Origin: Psychrobacter vallis
GTDB lineage: Bacteria > Pseudomonadota > Gammaproteobacteria > Pseudomonadales > Moraxellaceae
Direction: 5' to 3'
Length of the DNA stretch: 64,000 nt
Assembly (NCBI RefSeq): GCF_904846715.1
Contig: NZ_CAJHBU010000007.1
Span: 62,001 to 126,000 of the forward strand
Both the position numbers and the translations under genes were made by a program. Below, piece by piece: positions 17,526-27,212 of this stretch. The notes beneath the pieces are model-generated. The model had not been told where the DNA came from, did no database searches, and saw only the letters and a list, made by a program, of their open reading frames with translations. Position 1 is the stretch's first letter, and every line of letters starts with the position of its first letter.

Positions 17526-18583
17526 GCCTCTTTTTGCAGAAAATCTAGCAAGGCTGGGACATTTTCTCTAGCACTTCTGCCTGCCCCAATCAGCGTGGCT
17601 GACCCCGGACTTGCCCAGTCGCCATAGCCGAACAACCATAACCGTGGCTCTTTGATTGCCTGTCCTTGTTTGACCTGTACTGTTCCATCCGCTTCGATAA
17701 CCTCTAAATCTGCCAAATGGTCTAGCTGCGGTCGAAACCCAGTACACCAAATAATGGCATCTACTTGTTCTTCACGACCATCGTCCCAAATCACGCCTTG
17801 TTCAGTGAACTGACGGAACATGGGTACTGAATGTAAGATGCCTTTGTCACGTGCTGCTTTGACTGGTGGCACCATGACGATATCACCGACATTCCCTAAA
17901 GAATCATCGTCACTGCCGCCAGTAATACGGGCTGTTGCTCTTTCAAATAGTACATGGCCATCGACATCATCAGCTAAAAACAATGGTGGCTCACGTGTTA
18001 CCCAGCTAGTGTCAGCCACTTCAGCCAGCTCAACATAGATTTGTGCGCCTGAGTTACCACCACCGACCACCAAGATTCGCTTGCCTTTATAATCGTCAGG
18101 ACCTGCATAATGTGCAGAGTGGCATTGCTCACCCAGATACTCTTGCTGACCTTGAAGTGAAGGAGTTATGAGCTTGCTCCACGTTCCCGTTGCACTCACG
18201 ACGGTTTTTGCCAACCACGTGTAACTGCCATCCGTCACCCGTAAGCAATCATGTTCATCATCACGCTGGATACTTTGCACTTGATAAGGTCGGTATATCG
18301 GCAACTGATAATGTTGCTCGTAATTGCTGAGATAACCAAGAACTTCCTCTCGATGGGGATACTCGCCATCTTTTGCCTTTGGCATTAGGCGACCCGGCAG
18401 GGAACTGATAAAAGCAGGAGAAAATAATCGTAGTGAGGGCCAAGTATGTTGCCACGCACCGCCACTTTGGTTCTGATTGTCGAGAATGATGAAGTCAAGC
18501 TTCGCACGTCTCAGATAATAGCCAACTGCCAAACCTGCTTGACCACCGCCAATAATGATTGTGTCGAATACCTTAATTGACAT
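17522..18583 (-). CDS. ArsO/CzcO-like NAD(P)-dependent flavoprotein monooxygenase
   Basis: A 353-residue two-dinucleotide-binding protein. FAD motif GGGQAGLAVGYYL (about 12-24), the conserved SGGAWQHTWPSLRLFSPAFISSLPG stretch, NADPH motif VVGGGNSGAQI (about 170-180) and ATG-type SATGTWS. The same arrangement is seen in the ArsO proteins of arsenic operons and the broader CzcO group. There are no arsenic genes nearby, so arsenic linkage is unsupported. Converges on the small gene with a 4-base overlap. It lacks its own obvious terminator. Confidence 0.8.
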   Translation of the reverse strand: MSIKVFDTIIIGGGQAGLAVGYYLRRAKLDFIILDNQNQSGGAWQHTWPSLRLFSPAFISSLPGRLMPKAKDGEYPHREEVLGYLSNYEQHYQLPIYRPYQVQSIQRDDEHDCLRVTDGSYTWLAKTVVSATGTWSKLITPSLQGQQEYLGEQCHSAHYAGPDDYKGKRILVVGGGNSGAQIYVELAEVADTSWVTREPPLFLADDVDGHVLFERATARITGGSDDDSLGNVGDIVMVPPVKAARDKGILHSVPMFRQFTEQGVIWDDGREEQVDAIIWCTGFRPQLDHLADLEVIEADGTVQVKQGQAIKEPRLWLFGYGDWASPGSATLIGAGRSARENVPALLDFLQKEA

Positions 18584-18603
18584 AACGATCCTCAGTCTCT
18601 GCT

Positions 18604-18652
18604 ACCAGAAAAAAAGCCCTAAGCCGTCATTAAAGACCGCTTAGGGCAAAAA
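18604..18652 (-). terminator. Rho-independent terminator of the PepSY gene
   Basis: On the minus strand, GCCCTAAGC and GCTTAGGGC form a perfect 9-bp stem with a loop of about 15 bases, followed by TTTTTTT. It starts about 12 bases after the PepSY protein stop codon and insulates the flavoprotein gene downstream. Confidence 0.88.
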
Positions 18653-18663
18653 ACTCACCATTA

Positions 18664-19242
18664 TTAATCATCAATATCGGCAGTGCTGACTTGGCTGCGG
18701 GTGATGTTACCAGTCATGCTATCAATCACTATGTCATGAACCTGATTGCCTTTACCAATCTCTACCTTGTAGACTGGCTTACCAAAATCCATATCAAATG
18801 AGACGTCGAGCGGCGTGCCTTTAAGACTTTGATTGGCCTTGTCAATGGCTTGATTCAGTGTTACTTTTGCGCGTTTCATAGCGTTGTACTCTGCCAAATC
18901 TTCTTTATCGAGGCGATCAGTGTCACCTGTTATGACCTTGCCCGTGTTCGCATTTACTTTTACTTCTTGCTCTCTATTATTGGCAATGATTTTGATATCA
19001 TAAGAACCATTTACAGTGCCATCTTCTTGATCGTACTCTGCGCTAATGATATCGCCTGCCACTGCTTTATTAGCAAGCATCATTGCTTGTTTAAGATCGA
19101 TTTTACTTTGCGCTGCCGCTTTGACTTCGTTGATAGGCGCTTTAGCAGTAGCCGCTTGACTGACTGCGACAGATGCCATGCTAACGCTAGCAATGCTCAA
19201 TGCGATTAAAAGAGGTTTGCCCAACATTGATTGTTTTTTCAT
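18664..19242 (-). CDS. Secreted protein with two PepSY domains
   Basis: 192 residues from ATG 19242 (AAGGAT eight bases upstream; the ATG two codons earlier is too close to the SD). Signal peptide about 1-31 (ends SQAATA). Two PepSY-like repeats: residues about 48-105 (DLKQAMMLANKAVAGDIISAEYDQEDG...YDIKIIANNREQEVKVNANTGKVI) and about 125-185 (VTLNQAIDKANQSLKGTPLDVSFDMDFGKPVYKVEIGKGNQVHDIVIDSMTGNI). PepSY proteins are thought to inhibit or chaperone proteases or bind envelope ligands. Single gene with its own terminator. Role in this organism unknown. Confidence 0.85.
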   Translation of the reverse strand: MKKQSMLGKPLLIALSIASVSMASVAVSQAATAKAPINEVKAAAQSKIDLKQAMMLANKAVAGDIISAEYDQEDGTVNGSYDIKIIANNREQEVKVNANTGKVITGDTDRLDKEDLAEYNAMKRAKVTLNQAIDKANQSLKGTPLDVSFDMDFGKPVYKVEIGKGNQVHDIVIDSMTGNITRSQVSTADIDD

Positions 19243-19312
19243 AATCATATCCTTAAATCATCCAATTTTTGAAGACCGTCTATTTATTTAAATCATCTTT
19301 TTAAAATTTATT

Positions 19313-19350
19313 CCAGTTCCGCTGTATCGGTATACTGAATTCACTATGTG
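19313..19350. repeat. Possible remnant of the dispersed hairpin repeat
   Basis: CAGTTCCGCTG followed by TATACTGAATTCACTAT matches the right arm end and right flank of copy A (CAGTTCCGCTGACTC, then TATACTGAACTCATTAT). No left arm is seen, so it is at most a half copy. Confidence 0.4.
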
Positions 19351-19496
19351 ATGATGACATACCGTCAATTATGATGTCTAAGTGATTTATGCTGGCAAAG
19401 CGTAACCAATGCACCACTTAGGTAACTCAATAATGCTACTGAAACGTATATTCATCACGCACTAGACAAATGACAAGCCAACATCTACGAAATGCG

Positions 19497-20465
19497 TTAT
19501 TTAGCAGAATACTTTTGCAGCACATACACCACAAATTTTGCTTGCGTGTGAAAGCTTTTTTGTTCAACTGCTGCCAGTAGCGCTTGTCTTTTTTCATTGC
19601 GAGCGCGATAAGCATAAGGCGTCATGGTCATTAAATCTGCCAATGCTTCCGCCGATAGACTCAGCTCAGCACTGACATGATGAGTATCCAAAAGTTTAAA
19701 ATAAGGTGACAACTCTTGCAGAAACTTATCAGAATCATGTTCGCGCACGCTATCAAATAAAGCGTCGCGCATAGACGCCAAATGCCCGCCATCTGGTTTG
19801 GCAATGATGAGATAACCCTCGTCGATTAATACCTCCGCAAAGGCCTTTGGCAAGATAGGACTAAAAATACTACTAATACCCGTGACACTACGAGGGCGTA
19901 ACGGCAGATGTGCAGCGCTCGTTACCAATGGATAAATAGCGGTAGTCTTATTTGTCTCTCTATTGGTAGCTATCGCGACTGCCTGTTGCTGATACCAAAG
20001 CTGACCTGCCACTTTGCTCACTTTTGCCAATTCAACCACCGCAGGCTTGCTGATATCCGCCGCTATTAGTATATCTAACACCTCAGATCCCATTTGTGCC
20101 ATTGGCTGCGTGTAATACCCTTCACCGCAGCCAATATCTAACCACGTAACTGGCTTTTTATTTTGCTCAGCGACTGGCTTATCTTTTGCCAGTAATTGCT
20201 GCATTTGCTGACCAATTAAAACCTGTAACGGCTCATAATGTCCCGCATTCAAAAACCGTTTTCGTGCCTCGATAGATGCTTGGCTGTCGCCTGGCGCTTT
20301 AGACTTTTTTTGTTGTACTGGCAACAAATTGACGTAGCCTTGCCTTGCCACATCAAATGCATGAACCGTTTGCCTCGGATTTAAACTGCCATCACAGCGC
20401 CACGTATCTGATGCGGGTTGTAGAAGCGATTGACAAAGGGGACAAATAAATAAGGACACAAGCAT
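19497..20465 (-). CDS. rlmA: 23S rRNA (guanine-N1)-methyltransferase RlmA
   Basis: A 322-residue protein from ATG 20465; a TTG start at 20501 would add 12 residues not expected in the family. N-terminal zinc ribbon CPLC...WRC...H (Cys8, Cys11 and the CDGSLNPRQTVH segment, longer between Cys3 and His than in E. coli). Then GYVNLLPVQQKKSKAPGDS...ARKRFLNAGHYEPL and SAM motif I LDIGCGEGYYTQPMAQ. RlmA methylates G745 of 23S rRNA (helix 35). Compared with E. coli (about 270 residues) there is an insert after the SAM motif. Single gene, no close partner. Confidence 0.9.
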   Translation of the reverse strand: MLVSLFICPLCQSLLQPASDTWRCDGSLNPRQTVHAFDVARQGYVNLLPVQQKKSKAPGDSQASIEARKRFLNAGHYEPLQVLIGQQMQQLLAKDKPVAEQNKKPVTWLDIGCGEGYYTQPMAQMGSEVLDILIAADISKPAVVELAKVSKVAGQLWYQQQAVAIATNRETNKTTAIYPLVTSAAHLPLRPRSVTGISSIFSPILPKAFAEVLIDEGYLIIAKPDGGHLASMRDALFDSVREHDSDKFLQELSPYFKLLDTHHVSAELSLSAEALADLMTMTPYAYRARNEKRQALLAAVEQKSFHTQAKFVVYVLQKYSAK

Positions 20466-20534
20466 CTCAAAATCATAGCAATATAACTGGTATTTTAACA
20501 AAATTCACGAGGTCTAAGTGATAAAAGCGCGCAT

Positions 20535-20568
20535 AAAAAAAGCCGCCTCAACTGTCTGAGACGGCCTT
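20535..20568 (-). terminator. Terminator of the dcw operon after mraY
   Basis: On the minus strand GCCGTCTCA and TGAGGCGGC form a 9-bp stem with one G-T pair and a 6-base loop, followed by TTTTTTT, about 40 bases after the mraY stop. Confidence 0.85.
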
Positions 20569-20606
20569 TGAATATATGGTATAAATCCATTTAATATTGA
20601 AGCATG

Positions 20607-21725
20607 TTAACGCAGCTTTAACGTCATTAATCCAAGAATCACCAGTATAATAGCGATAATCCAAAATCGCGTCACCACTTGTGTCTCTTTCCAGCCGATT
20701 TCTTCAAAGTGATGATGCAGTGGTGCCATACGAAAGACGCGTTTTTTGCGCAGCTTATACGAGCCAACCTGTAACATGACCGATAGCGCTTCGGCAACAA
20801 ATAACCCGCCCATAATCGCAAAAGCAATCTCTTGCCGTGTCATGACGGCAATCGTACCCAGCATTGCACCAAGTGCCAGCGCCCCTACATCACCCATAAA
20901 TACTTGTGCTGGATGCGCGTTGAACCATAAAAAGCCCAGCCCCGCCCCAATCATAGCACCGCAGACAATGATGACCTCAGAGTTATAAGCAATATAAGGC
21001 ACATGTAAATAATCGGCAAAACGTACGTCACCCGACACATACGCCATGGCGCCCAATCCTGCTGCTACCAAGACCACTGGCAAAATTGCCAAACCGTCCA
21101 AGCCGTCGGTTAAATTGACCGCATTAGACGCGCCATTTATCACAAAATACGTAAAGATAATAAAACCGATGCCAAAAGGCACTGCCGAAAATGGGATTAT
21201 CCAATCTTTGAAGATAGGCAATAACAAATCTTGCATCTCACGAGTGGTGTTAACATCTGGCTGAAGCGTGGCGATATAATATAGTGAAACGCCAACAAAT
21301 AATGCACCCATCGAGAGCCAAAAATACTTTTTGCGGGCGATTAAGCCTTTGGGGTTTTTATATTTAATCTTGAGCCAATCATCCGCCCAACCAACGGCGC
21401 CAAAGATAACCATCACAATGAGCAAAATCCACACATACGGATTATTTAAACGCGCCCAAAGTAATGTCGACACACCAATTGCGCTCAAAATCAACACCCC
21501 ACCCATGGTTGGTGTGCCAGTTTTGATCAAGTGTGATTGCGGGCCATCATTGCGAATGGCCTGACCATACTTAAGCGCCCGCAAATGTTTAATGACACGC
21601 CCACCAAAAAACATGCTAAATGCAAGGGCTGTCACGACCGCGAGTAACGCTCGTAGCGTGAGTGAGGAGACCGCCGAAAACGGTGTATAATACTGACCAA
21701 GCCAGCCAAACAACCAAACTAACAC
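20607..21725 (-). CDS. mraY: Phospho-N-acetylmuramoyl-pentapeptide-transferase
   Basis: A 372-residue integral membrane protein with about ten helices. Family signatures: [10 protein letters not shown], the aspartate pair in [23 protein letters not shown] with catalytic aspartate, [18 protein letters not shown] and [11 protein letters not shown]. It joins phospho-MurNAc-pentapeptide to undecaprenyl phosphate to make lipid I. Starts 3 bases after murF, so it is translationally coupled. Last gene of the cluster: murD, ftsW and murG, which follow in most gammaproteobacteria, are absent here. Confidence 0.97.
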   Translation of the reverse strand: MLVWLFGWLGQYYTPFSAVSSLTLRALLAVVTALAFSMFFGGRVIKHLRALKYGQAIRNDGPQSHLIKTGTPTMGGVLILSAIGVSTLLWARLNNPYVWILLIVMVIFGAVGWADDWLKIKYKNPKGLIARKKYFWLSMGALFVGVSLYYIATLQPDVNTTREMQDLLLPIFKDWIIPFSAVPFGIGFIIFTYFVINGASNAVNLTDGLDGLAILPVVLVAAGLGAMAYVSGDVRFADYLHVPYIAYNSEVIIVCGAMIGAGLGFLWFNAHPAQVFMGDVGALALGAMLGTIAVMTRQEIAFAIMGGLFVAEALSVMLQVGSYKLRKKRVFRMAPLHHHFEEIGWKETQVVTRFWIIAIILVILGLMTLKLR

Positions 21726-21728
21726 CGC

Positions 21729-23183
21729 TTACTCCTCTACTAGCGCATGAATAAGTGTTTCCATCTGCATGGAACGCGAGCCTTTAAACAATACTGTACA
21801 AGGCTGAGACTGCTGCGCTTGCAAATACGGTTGTAAATACTGTAATAGACTGTCTTTATCAGCGAACGCATGGGCACTGATGTCAGAAATCTCTTGCGCA
21901 CCAGCAACAGTATAAGGCGCATATTCCCCCACGCAAAGCAGCATATCAATACCTATGGTCGCAATCGTACGACCCAGACTTTGATGCTCACTCACTGCCG
22001 CCTCGCCAAGCTCCGCAATATCGCCCAACACCATGACCTGAATTCCTGTTTGCGCGGCCAATACTTTTGCCGCCGCCCTTACCGAATGGGGATTGGCATT
22101 ATAAGTGTCGTCGATTAAACGATGCATCCCAAGAATCTGACTGTTCAAACGACCTTTGGCTGGACGCGCATTTTCTAGCCCAATCACAATGTCACTGGCA
22201 TCAATTTTTAACGCATACGCACAAGCAGCCGCGGCCAACGCATTATTGACATTATGCTCTCCTGCTAGCGGCAACTTGATATCATGTAATTGGTTGCCAA
22301 TGTGCAGCTTAAACTCACTACGCTCAGGCTCTACATCTAAATGGCTGGCACTCACATCCGTATTACCGAAGCCAATAACATGCGGGGTATATTGTTCAGC
22401 GATACGGCGTAGCTGATTGGTAAAATCATCTTTATCAGGCACAATGGCAAATTGCGCGTCCGTTAGGGTGTGATAAATCTCCGCTTTGGTTTGGCAAATG
22501 CCTTCACGGCTCCCAAACTCCCCCAAATGAGCCGTACCAATGTTTAAGATACAGGCCACATCAGGCTTTACAATCTCAGTGGTATAAGCAATCTCGCCAA
22601 TATGGTTGGCTCCCAACTCTAAAATGGCATAACGATGATGATCCGAAAGCTCAAGAAGCATCATTGGCACGCCCAAATCATTGTTTAAATTGCCACGGGT
22701 AATCAATGTCGGTGCCAGTCGACCAAAGATACTACCAAGCATCTCTTTACAAGTGGTCTTACCACTCGATCCAGTAATCGCAATCACGGTCACGTCTTTG
22801 TGCTGCTGGCGACGATAAGCGGCCAACTGTCCAAGCGCCAAACGGGTATCACTAACCACTAACTGCGGAATACTGGTGGAGATAGGACGAGAGACGATAG
22901 CCGCAAGCGCTCCTTTTGATGCCGCCAGATTAATATAATCATGACCATCAAAATTGTCACCACTTAATGCCAAAAAGATATCACCTGTTTTTATGGTGCG
23001 TGTGTCAGTCGCGATACGGTTACTGGTCACCGCATTTTTTGTGAGCCCTTGCTCCTCTGCACTCGCCTGCTCTTCTGGTAGTTGCCAATGCCCAGCAAAT
23101 GATTGGGTCGCCGCGAGCAAATTGTCTACTTGCCAAACATACAGCCCTTGTGACTGAATGGTATTATCGTTGTCGGCTGTCAT
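21729..23183 (-). CDS. murF: UDP-N-acetylmuramoyl-tripeptide--D-alanyl-D-alanine ligase
   Basis: A 484-residue Mur ligase. N-terminal UDP-substrate domain with DTRTIKTGDIFLALSG, ATP loop ITGSSGKTTCKEM (about 143-155), central NIGTAHLGEFGS and C-terminal DTYNANPHSVRAA. Adds D-Ala-D-Ala to the muramyl tripeptide. An N-terminal extension of about 20 residues and a Glu/Ala-rich loop (PEEQASAEEQG) precede the conserved part. Separated from murE by 82 bases. Confidence 0.96.
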   Translation of the reverse strand: MTADNDNTIQSQGLYVWQVDNLLAATQSFAGHWQLPEEQASAEEQGLTKNAVTSNRIATDTRTIKTGDIFLALSGDNFDGHDYINLAASKGALAAIVSRPISTSIPQLVVSDTRLALGQLAAYRRQQHKDVTVIAITGSSGKTTCKEMLGSIFGRLAPTLITRGNLNNDLGVPMMLLELSDHHRYAILELGANHIGEIAYTTEIVKPDVACILNIGTAHLGEFGSREGICQTKAEIYHTLTDAQFAIVPDKDDFTNQLRRIAEQYTPHVIGFGNTDVSASHLDVEPERSEFKLHIGNQLHDIKLPLAGEHNVNNALAAAACAYALKIDASDIVIGLENARPAKGRLNSQILGMHRLIDDTYNANPHSVRAAAKVLAAQTGIQVMVLGDIAELGEAAVSEHQSLGRTIATIGIDMLLCVGEYAPYTVAGAQEISDISAHAFADKDSLLQYLQPYLQAQQSQPCTVLFKGSRSMQMETLIHALVEE

Positions 23184-23265
23184 AGTGGTTACCTTATATG
23201 ATGACTACTTGTTTCTTATATTTAAATGTTTGTGAAAAGTCAAAACGGATTGCAACGGCTATCAT

Positions 23266-25035
23266 TTATGCTCGTCCTGCTTGTTTGAGAGCATTTTGCA
23301 AGACGATACTGTCATCAAAATCATAACGCACATGGTTAATTTCTTGGTAGGTTTCGTGCCCTTTACCCGCGATCACGACGATATCATCGGCAGACGCTTG
23401 ACTGACCGCATACTCAATGGCGGTTTGGCGTGCAGGTTCGATATGGGTGCGCTGATATTGCTCAGTACTCATTCCCGCTCGCATATCTTGCAAAATCGCA
23501 TTGGGGTCTTCGGTACGCGGATTGTCCGCTGTGAGTATGACTTGGTCTGCACCCGCCAGCCCTGCTTGTGCCATCAATGGACGTTTGCCGGCATCACGGT
23601 CGCCGCCACAACCAAATACAGCCCATAGCTGACCTTTACAATGGGTTTTGAGGCTAGCGAGCACCTGACTCAAAGCGTCAGGCGTGTGCGCATAATCCAC
23701 GATAAAACAGCCCTCAGCGGATGGCACACGCTGCATACGTCCAATAGCACCTTGAAGCTTTGGCACCGCCGCAGCCATACGCTCAATATCGTTGTCGATA
23801 TCAGAACCCAGCGCCACGGTCGCTGCAATCGCCGCAAGTAAATTCGCCACGTTAAAGCGCCCTAACAATGGGCTGACGATGCTTATGCTACTACCTCTTT
23901 CATCACTAATATCAGTATCACTAATATCAGTATCACTCACATTAGTATCACTAAAGTTACTGCGGAGCGTGATCTCAACTCCTTGTAAGCTTGGTTTGAT
24001 ATCAGTGGCGACAAAGGTAGCCATTTTAGTGGCGTCTAAACTGTATGTCCACACGATCAAATCGCTGGCATGCGCCGTATCCAGCATCACCTGTGCATAC
24101 TCATCATCGATATTGATAATGGCATGGGTCAAATCCGGAAAGTGCACTCTGTCAAACAGTTTGGCTTTGGCCGCCGCGTATTCTGTCATATCGGCATGAT
24201 AATCTAAATGATCACGGCTCAAATTGGTATAAATCGCCACCGACACTGGCATGCCCTGCAAGCGCTGCTGATCCAGACCGTGTGAGCTTGCTTCTAATGC
24301 TAACAGCTCAGCGCCTTCTTGACCCATTTGATATAAGAACTGCTGGACGGCGAGCGCGTCTCCCGTGGTGTGACTGGCTTGAACCAACGAACCCAATCTC
24401 CCGTTACCCGCCGTACCCATTACCGCACTGCTCATTCCGGTTAACTGGGTTAATTGCGCGACCAATTGACTGATGGTGGTTTTGCCATTGGTACCCGTCA
24501 CTGCCACAACCGTTGGCAGCGTCGTTGGTTGCTGATATTGCAAACGCGCTTGGATCAAATCTCCCAAAAAATCCCGAATATCAGGCACATATAATATTGG
24601 GCAAGGCAACGCGATCATTTGCTGTTGGACAGACGTTTGCAAGGTGTCAGTTGTCAAAGCAAGAGGGGCATCGGTAGGCATATTGGCTGTCGTCAGTAGC
24701 GCGACAGGATCGATTTCTGATAGGATAAAAGCGGCGTTGTTGGCGGCTTGGTATAGGTAATCACGACTTTTTTGACAGTTCGGTGTGTGGCTTTTTAATA
24801 AGACAAACACGTTGCTCGCTGCTAGCGCGCGGCTGTCTAACTGAAATTGATGAAATGGGATGTTGGCAACGCTGGCCACTTGATTTATTGAAATTTGAGT
24901 TGGTAAGTCTTGCATCGATGCCGTCATCATCGCGGTTAATGCTTGCTGCAAACTGTGTCTATTATGGTCGCTGGCTTCAACCAACTCTTTTAAGGTAACA
25001 GTAGCACAGCTGGGCGATGAGGTAGACATGGTCAT
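23266..25035 (-). CDS. murE: UDP-N-acetylmuramoyl-L-alanyl-D-glutamate--2,6-diaminopimelate ligase
   Basis: A 589-residue Mur ligase, longer than the usual 490-500. Start at ATG 25035 with AGGA 7-10 bases upstream; TTG 25041 is rejected. ATP loop VAVTGTNGKTTISQL, LEASSHGLDQQR, and the meso-diaminopimelate specificity motif DNPRTEDP, so the added residue is meso-DAP. The extra length comes from an N-terminal extension and from a low-complexity insert S-D-T-N/D-V/I repeated three times, encoded by a 15-bp tandem repeat (23908-23952). Confidence 0.95.
   Translation of the reverse strand: MTMSTSSPSCATVTLKELVEASDHNRHSLQQALTAMMTASMQDLPTQISINQVASVANIPFHQFQLDSRALAASNVFVLLKSHTPNCQKSRDYLYQAANNAAFILSEIDPVALLTTANMPTDAPLALTTDTLQTSVQQQMIALPCPILYVPDIRDFLGDLIQARLQYQQPTTLPTVVAVTGTNGKTTISQLVAQLTQLTGMSSAVMGTAGNGRLGSLVQASHTTGDALAVQQFLYQMGQEGAELLALEASSHGLDQQRLQGMPVSVAIYTNLSRDHLDYHADMTEYAAAKAKLFDRVHFPDLTHAIINIDDEYAQVMLDTAHASDLIVWTYSLDATKMATFVATDIKPSLQGVEITLRSNFSDTNVSDTDISDTDISDERGSSISIVSPLLGRFNVANLLAAIAATVALGSDIDNDIERMAAAVPKLQGAIGRMQRVPSAEGCFIVDYAHTPDALSQVLASLKTHCKGQLWAVFGCGGDRDAGKRPLMAQAGLAGADQVILTADNPRTEDPNAILQDMRAGMSTEQYQRTHIEPARQTAIEYAVSQASADDIVVIAGKGHETYQEINHVRYDFDDSIVLQNALKQAGRA
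23908..23952 (-). repeat. 15-bp in-frame tandem repeat inside murE
   Basis: Three 15-bp units (coding strand AGTGATACTGATATT twice identical, preceded by one copy with two changes), plus a partial fourth (AGTGAT). They encode SDTNV-SDTDI-SDTDI-SD in a surface-loop-like insert. Unit changes keep the frame. Confidence 0.92.
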
Positions 25036-25100
25036 TGGCAAATCCTAAACGGTTAAATCAAATAGTAAGTGGCTGAATACTCAAAATCTTATAGCAATAC

Positions 25101-27212
25101 CTACGGGGCTTCGGTTTTTAACGGCTTATCTAAGGGCACATTATACAAACGCAGTGCCTCGCTCATGACGTTATGAAACACAGGTGCTACCGTTAAACCC
25201 GCATAAATTTGCCCACGCGGATCTTCGATTAACATCACACCGACCAGCCTTGGATTGGAGGCTGGCACCATACCAGCAAAGACGTTACGATATTGATCGG
25301 TATAATAACCACCGTCCGGATTGATACGGCGCGACGTTCCTGTTTTACCAGCAACGCGGTAACCATCGATAGCCGCACCTTTGGCAGTACCACCGTCTTC
25401 AGTGACACTTTCCATCATTTGCACGATCGACATCGCTTGCTCATGCGCCATGATACGTTTGCTGGCTGGTGGTTTATTATCCTTGATAAGTGTCAACGGA
25501 TGCATCACCCCACCTGCCGCCAGTGCAGAATAAGCCTGCGCTACTTGGGCAAGCGTTACTTGCAGACCATAACCATAACTGACCGTCGCGCGTCTTGCGG
25601 TTTCTTTTTCTAGCGGTGTGACGACCAGTCCGCTACCTTCACCTGGGAACTGTAACGGGGTTTTTTCGCCAAAGCCAAACTGCTTTTGCATCTTGGTAAT
25701 CGCATCAGCGGGTAGCGATAACGCAATCTTGGTGGAAGCAACGTTACTGGATTTCTGTAACAGCGTTGCCATGTTGATCATGCCCAAATTGTTATGATCG
25801 CGAATGGTATAACCGCGAACACGAATAGAGCCGGGATTAGTATCGATTAAAGAGGTGGCGGTATATTTGCCTGAATCTAAAGCTGCAGCAACCGTAAAAG
25901 GCTTCATCACCGAACCGGGTTCAAAGATATCAAGTAGCGCACGGTTACGCTGGTTTTCACCCGTCATCTCATTGAGGTTATTGGAGTTAAATGATGGCCA
26001 TGTCGATAAGGCAAGCACCTCACCCGTTTGTACATCGACGATCATACCCGTAGACCAACGCGCTTTTTGCAAACGCCCCGCTTTTTCGAGCTCTTTATAA
26101 AGCAAATATTGCAAACGCGAGTCAATCGTCAACGCCACATCTTTACCCGGTACTTCTGGCTCGATCTGTTTAATTTCTTTTAGGCTGTTTTGTTTGGCGT
26201 CTTTGAGTACCAGCACTTTACCGTCGTCACCTGCCAGCTCGGTTTCATACTGACGTTCAATCCCAGCACGCCCCTCATAACCGCCTTCAGAATCATTGGC
26301 ACTTTGTCCCATAAACCCTAATAGTTGGGAGTTGGGATGTGGCTGCGGATAATAACGCTGAAAGAAGTTTTTCTCATAGACGCCCGGAAAATCAAGCGAG
26401 CTGACACTTTGCGCAATCTCTGGTGTCACTTTATTAAGCAATGGCAAGTAGTGCGAGCCCGCACCCGATGGCAGCGCCGCTTTAACCGCTTCTTCATCGG
26501 TCACATCGACACTGGCATCAATGGCGGTGACTTTCTTTAACTCGTTGACCGAGATATTGGCAGCAGCAGCAAGCGTGGTCAAATCCATATTGTCCAAGCG
26601 CTTTTGCATACGTGCAACCAGTTGCGGGCTATCAGGATTGGTGATGACAATACGCTTAAGCTCATAATATTCGCGAGCATAATCATGCGGACTAAAAGAG
26701 ACGGTCGCCAGTGGCGCACTGACCGCTAAGGGCAAATTGTTGCGGTCTGTAATCATGCCGCGATAAGATGCTTGCGTACGCACGCTAGTGATAAGCTCAG
26801 CGCCTTTGTCCTGATAGAATTGGGCATTGGCGACTTGTAAATAGTAAGCACGGCCTATTAGCAAGCCCAATATGATCAGCGCAATGCCCCAAATCATGCG
26901 AAAGCGATTTTTGTCTTGTTCAAAGCCGCCGCGAGAAGAAGCGCCAGACGCTTTACCCAAAAACCCTCTTTTACTTTTTAGATTTTTAGTATGAGCGCCT
27001 TGTGTTTCATTGTTTTTTAGGCGACCAAATAGCTTGGCTTTGCGGCTATCAGCAGATTTCTGATCAGCATTGCTGCTCGTTTGCCCAGATTTGGCTGCAC
27101 TGGCACGGCGTAAAGGCTTGGTGACCTTGCCGCTAGCGCCACTGGCTGGTTTTTTGCTAGTGTTCTTTGGGGTTGTTTTCCCGCTATTGGCATTAGACTT
27201 TTTATCACTCAT
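25101..27212 (-). CDS. ftsI: Peptidoglycan D,D-transpeptidase FtsI (PBP3)
   Basis: A 703-residue class B penicillin-binding protein. A roughly 100-residue Lys/Ser/Thr/Gly-rich cytoplasmic tail precedes the single membrane helix (about 106-125, WGIALIILGLLIGRAYYL). Dimerisation/pedestal region with RGMITDRNNLPLAVSAP and GRAGIERQYE follows. Transpeptidase motifs: Ser434 in GSVMKPFT (S-x-x-K), SSN 488-490 and KTG 623-625. Cross-links septal peptidoglycan. The usual cytoplasmic tail is 20-40 residues; this one is much longer and low-complexity. Overlaps ftsL by 4 bases (ATGA). Confidence 0.96.
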   Translation of the reverse strand: MSDKKSNANSGKTTPKNTSKKPASGASGKVTKPLRRASAAKSGQTSSNADQKSADSRKAKLFGRLKNNETQGAHTKNLKSKRGFLGKASGASSRGGFEQDKNRFRMIWGIALIILGLLIGRAYYLQVANAQFYQDKGAELITSVRTQASYRGMITDRNNLPLAVSAPLATVSFSPHDYAREYYELKRIVITNPDSPQLVARMQKRLDNMDLTTLAAAANISVNELKKVTAIDASVDVTDEEAVKAALPSGAGSHYLPLLNKVTPEIAQSVSSLDFPGVYEKNFFQRYYPQPHPNSQLLGFMGQSANDSEGGYEGRAGIERQYETELAGDDGKVLVLKDAKQNSLKEIKQIEPEVPGKDVALTIDSRLQYLLYKELEKAGRLQKARWSTGMIVDVQTGEVLALSTWPSFNSNNLNEMTGENQRNRALLDIFEPGSVMKPFTVAAALDSGKYTATSLIDTNPGSIRVRGYTIRDHNNLGMINMATLLQKSSNVASTKIALSLPADAITKMQKQFGFGEKTPLQFPGEGSGLVVTPLEKETARRATVSYGYGLQVTLAQVAQAYSALAAGGVMHPLTLIKDNKPPASKRIMAHEQAMSIVQMMESVTEDGGTAKGAAIDGYRVAGKTGTSRRINPDGGYYTDQYRNVFAGMVPASNPRLVGVMLIEDPRGQIYAGLTVAPVFHNVMSEALRLYNVPLDKPLKTEAP

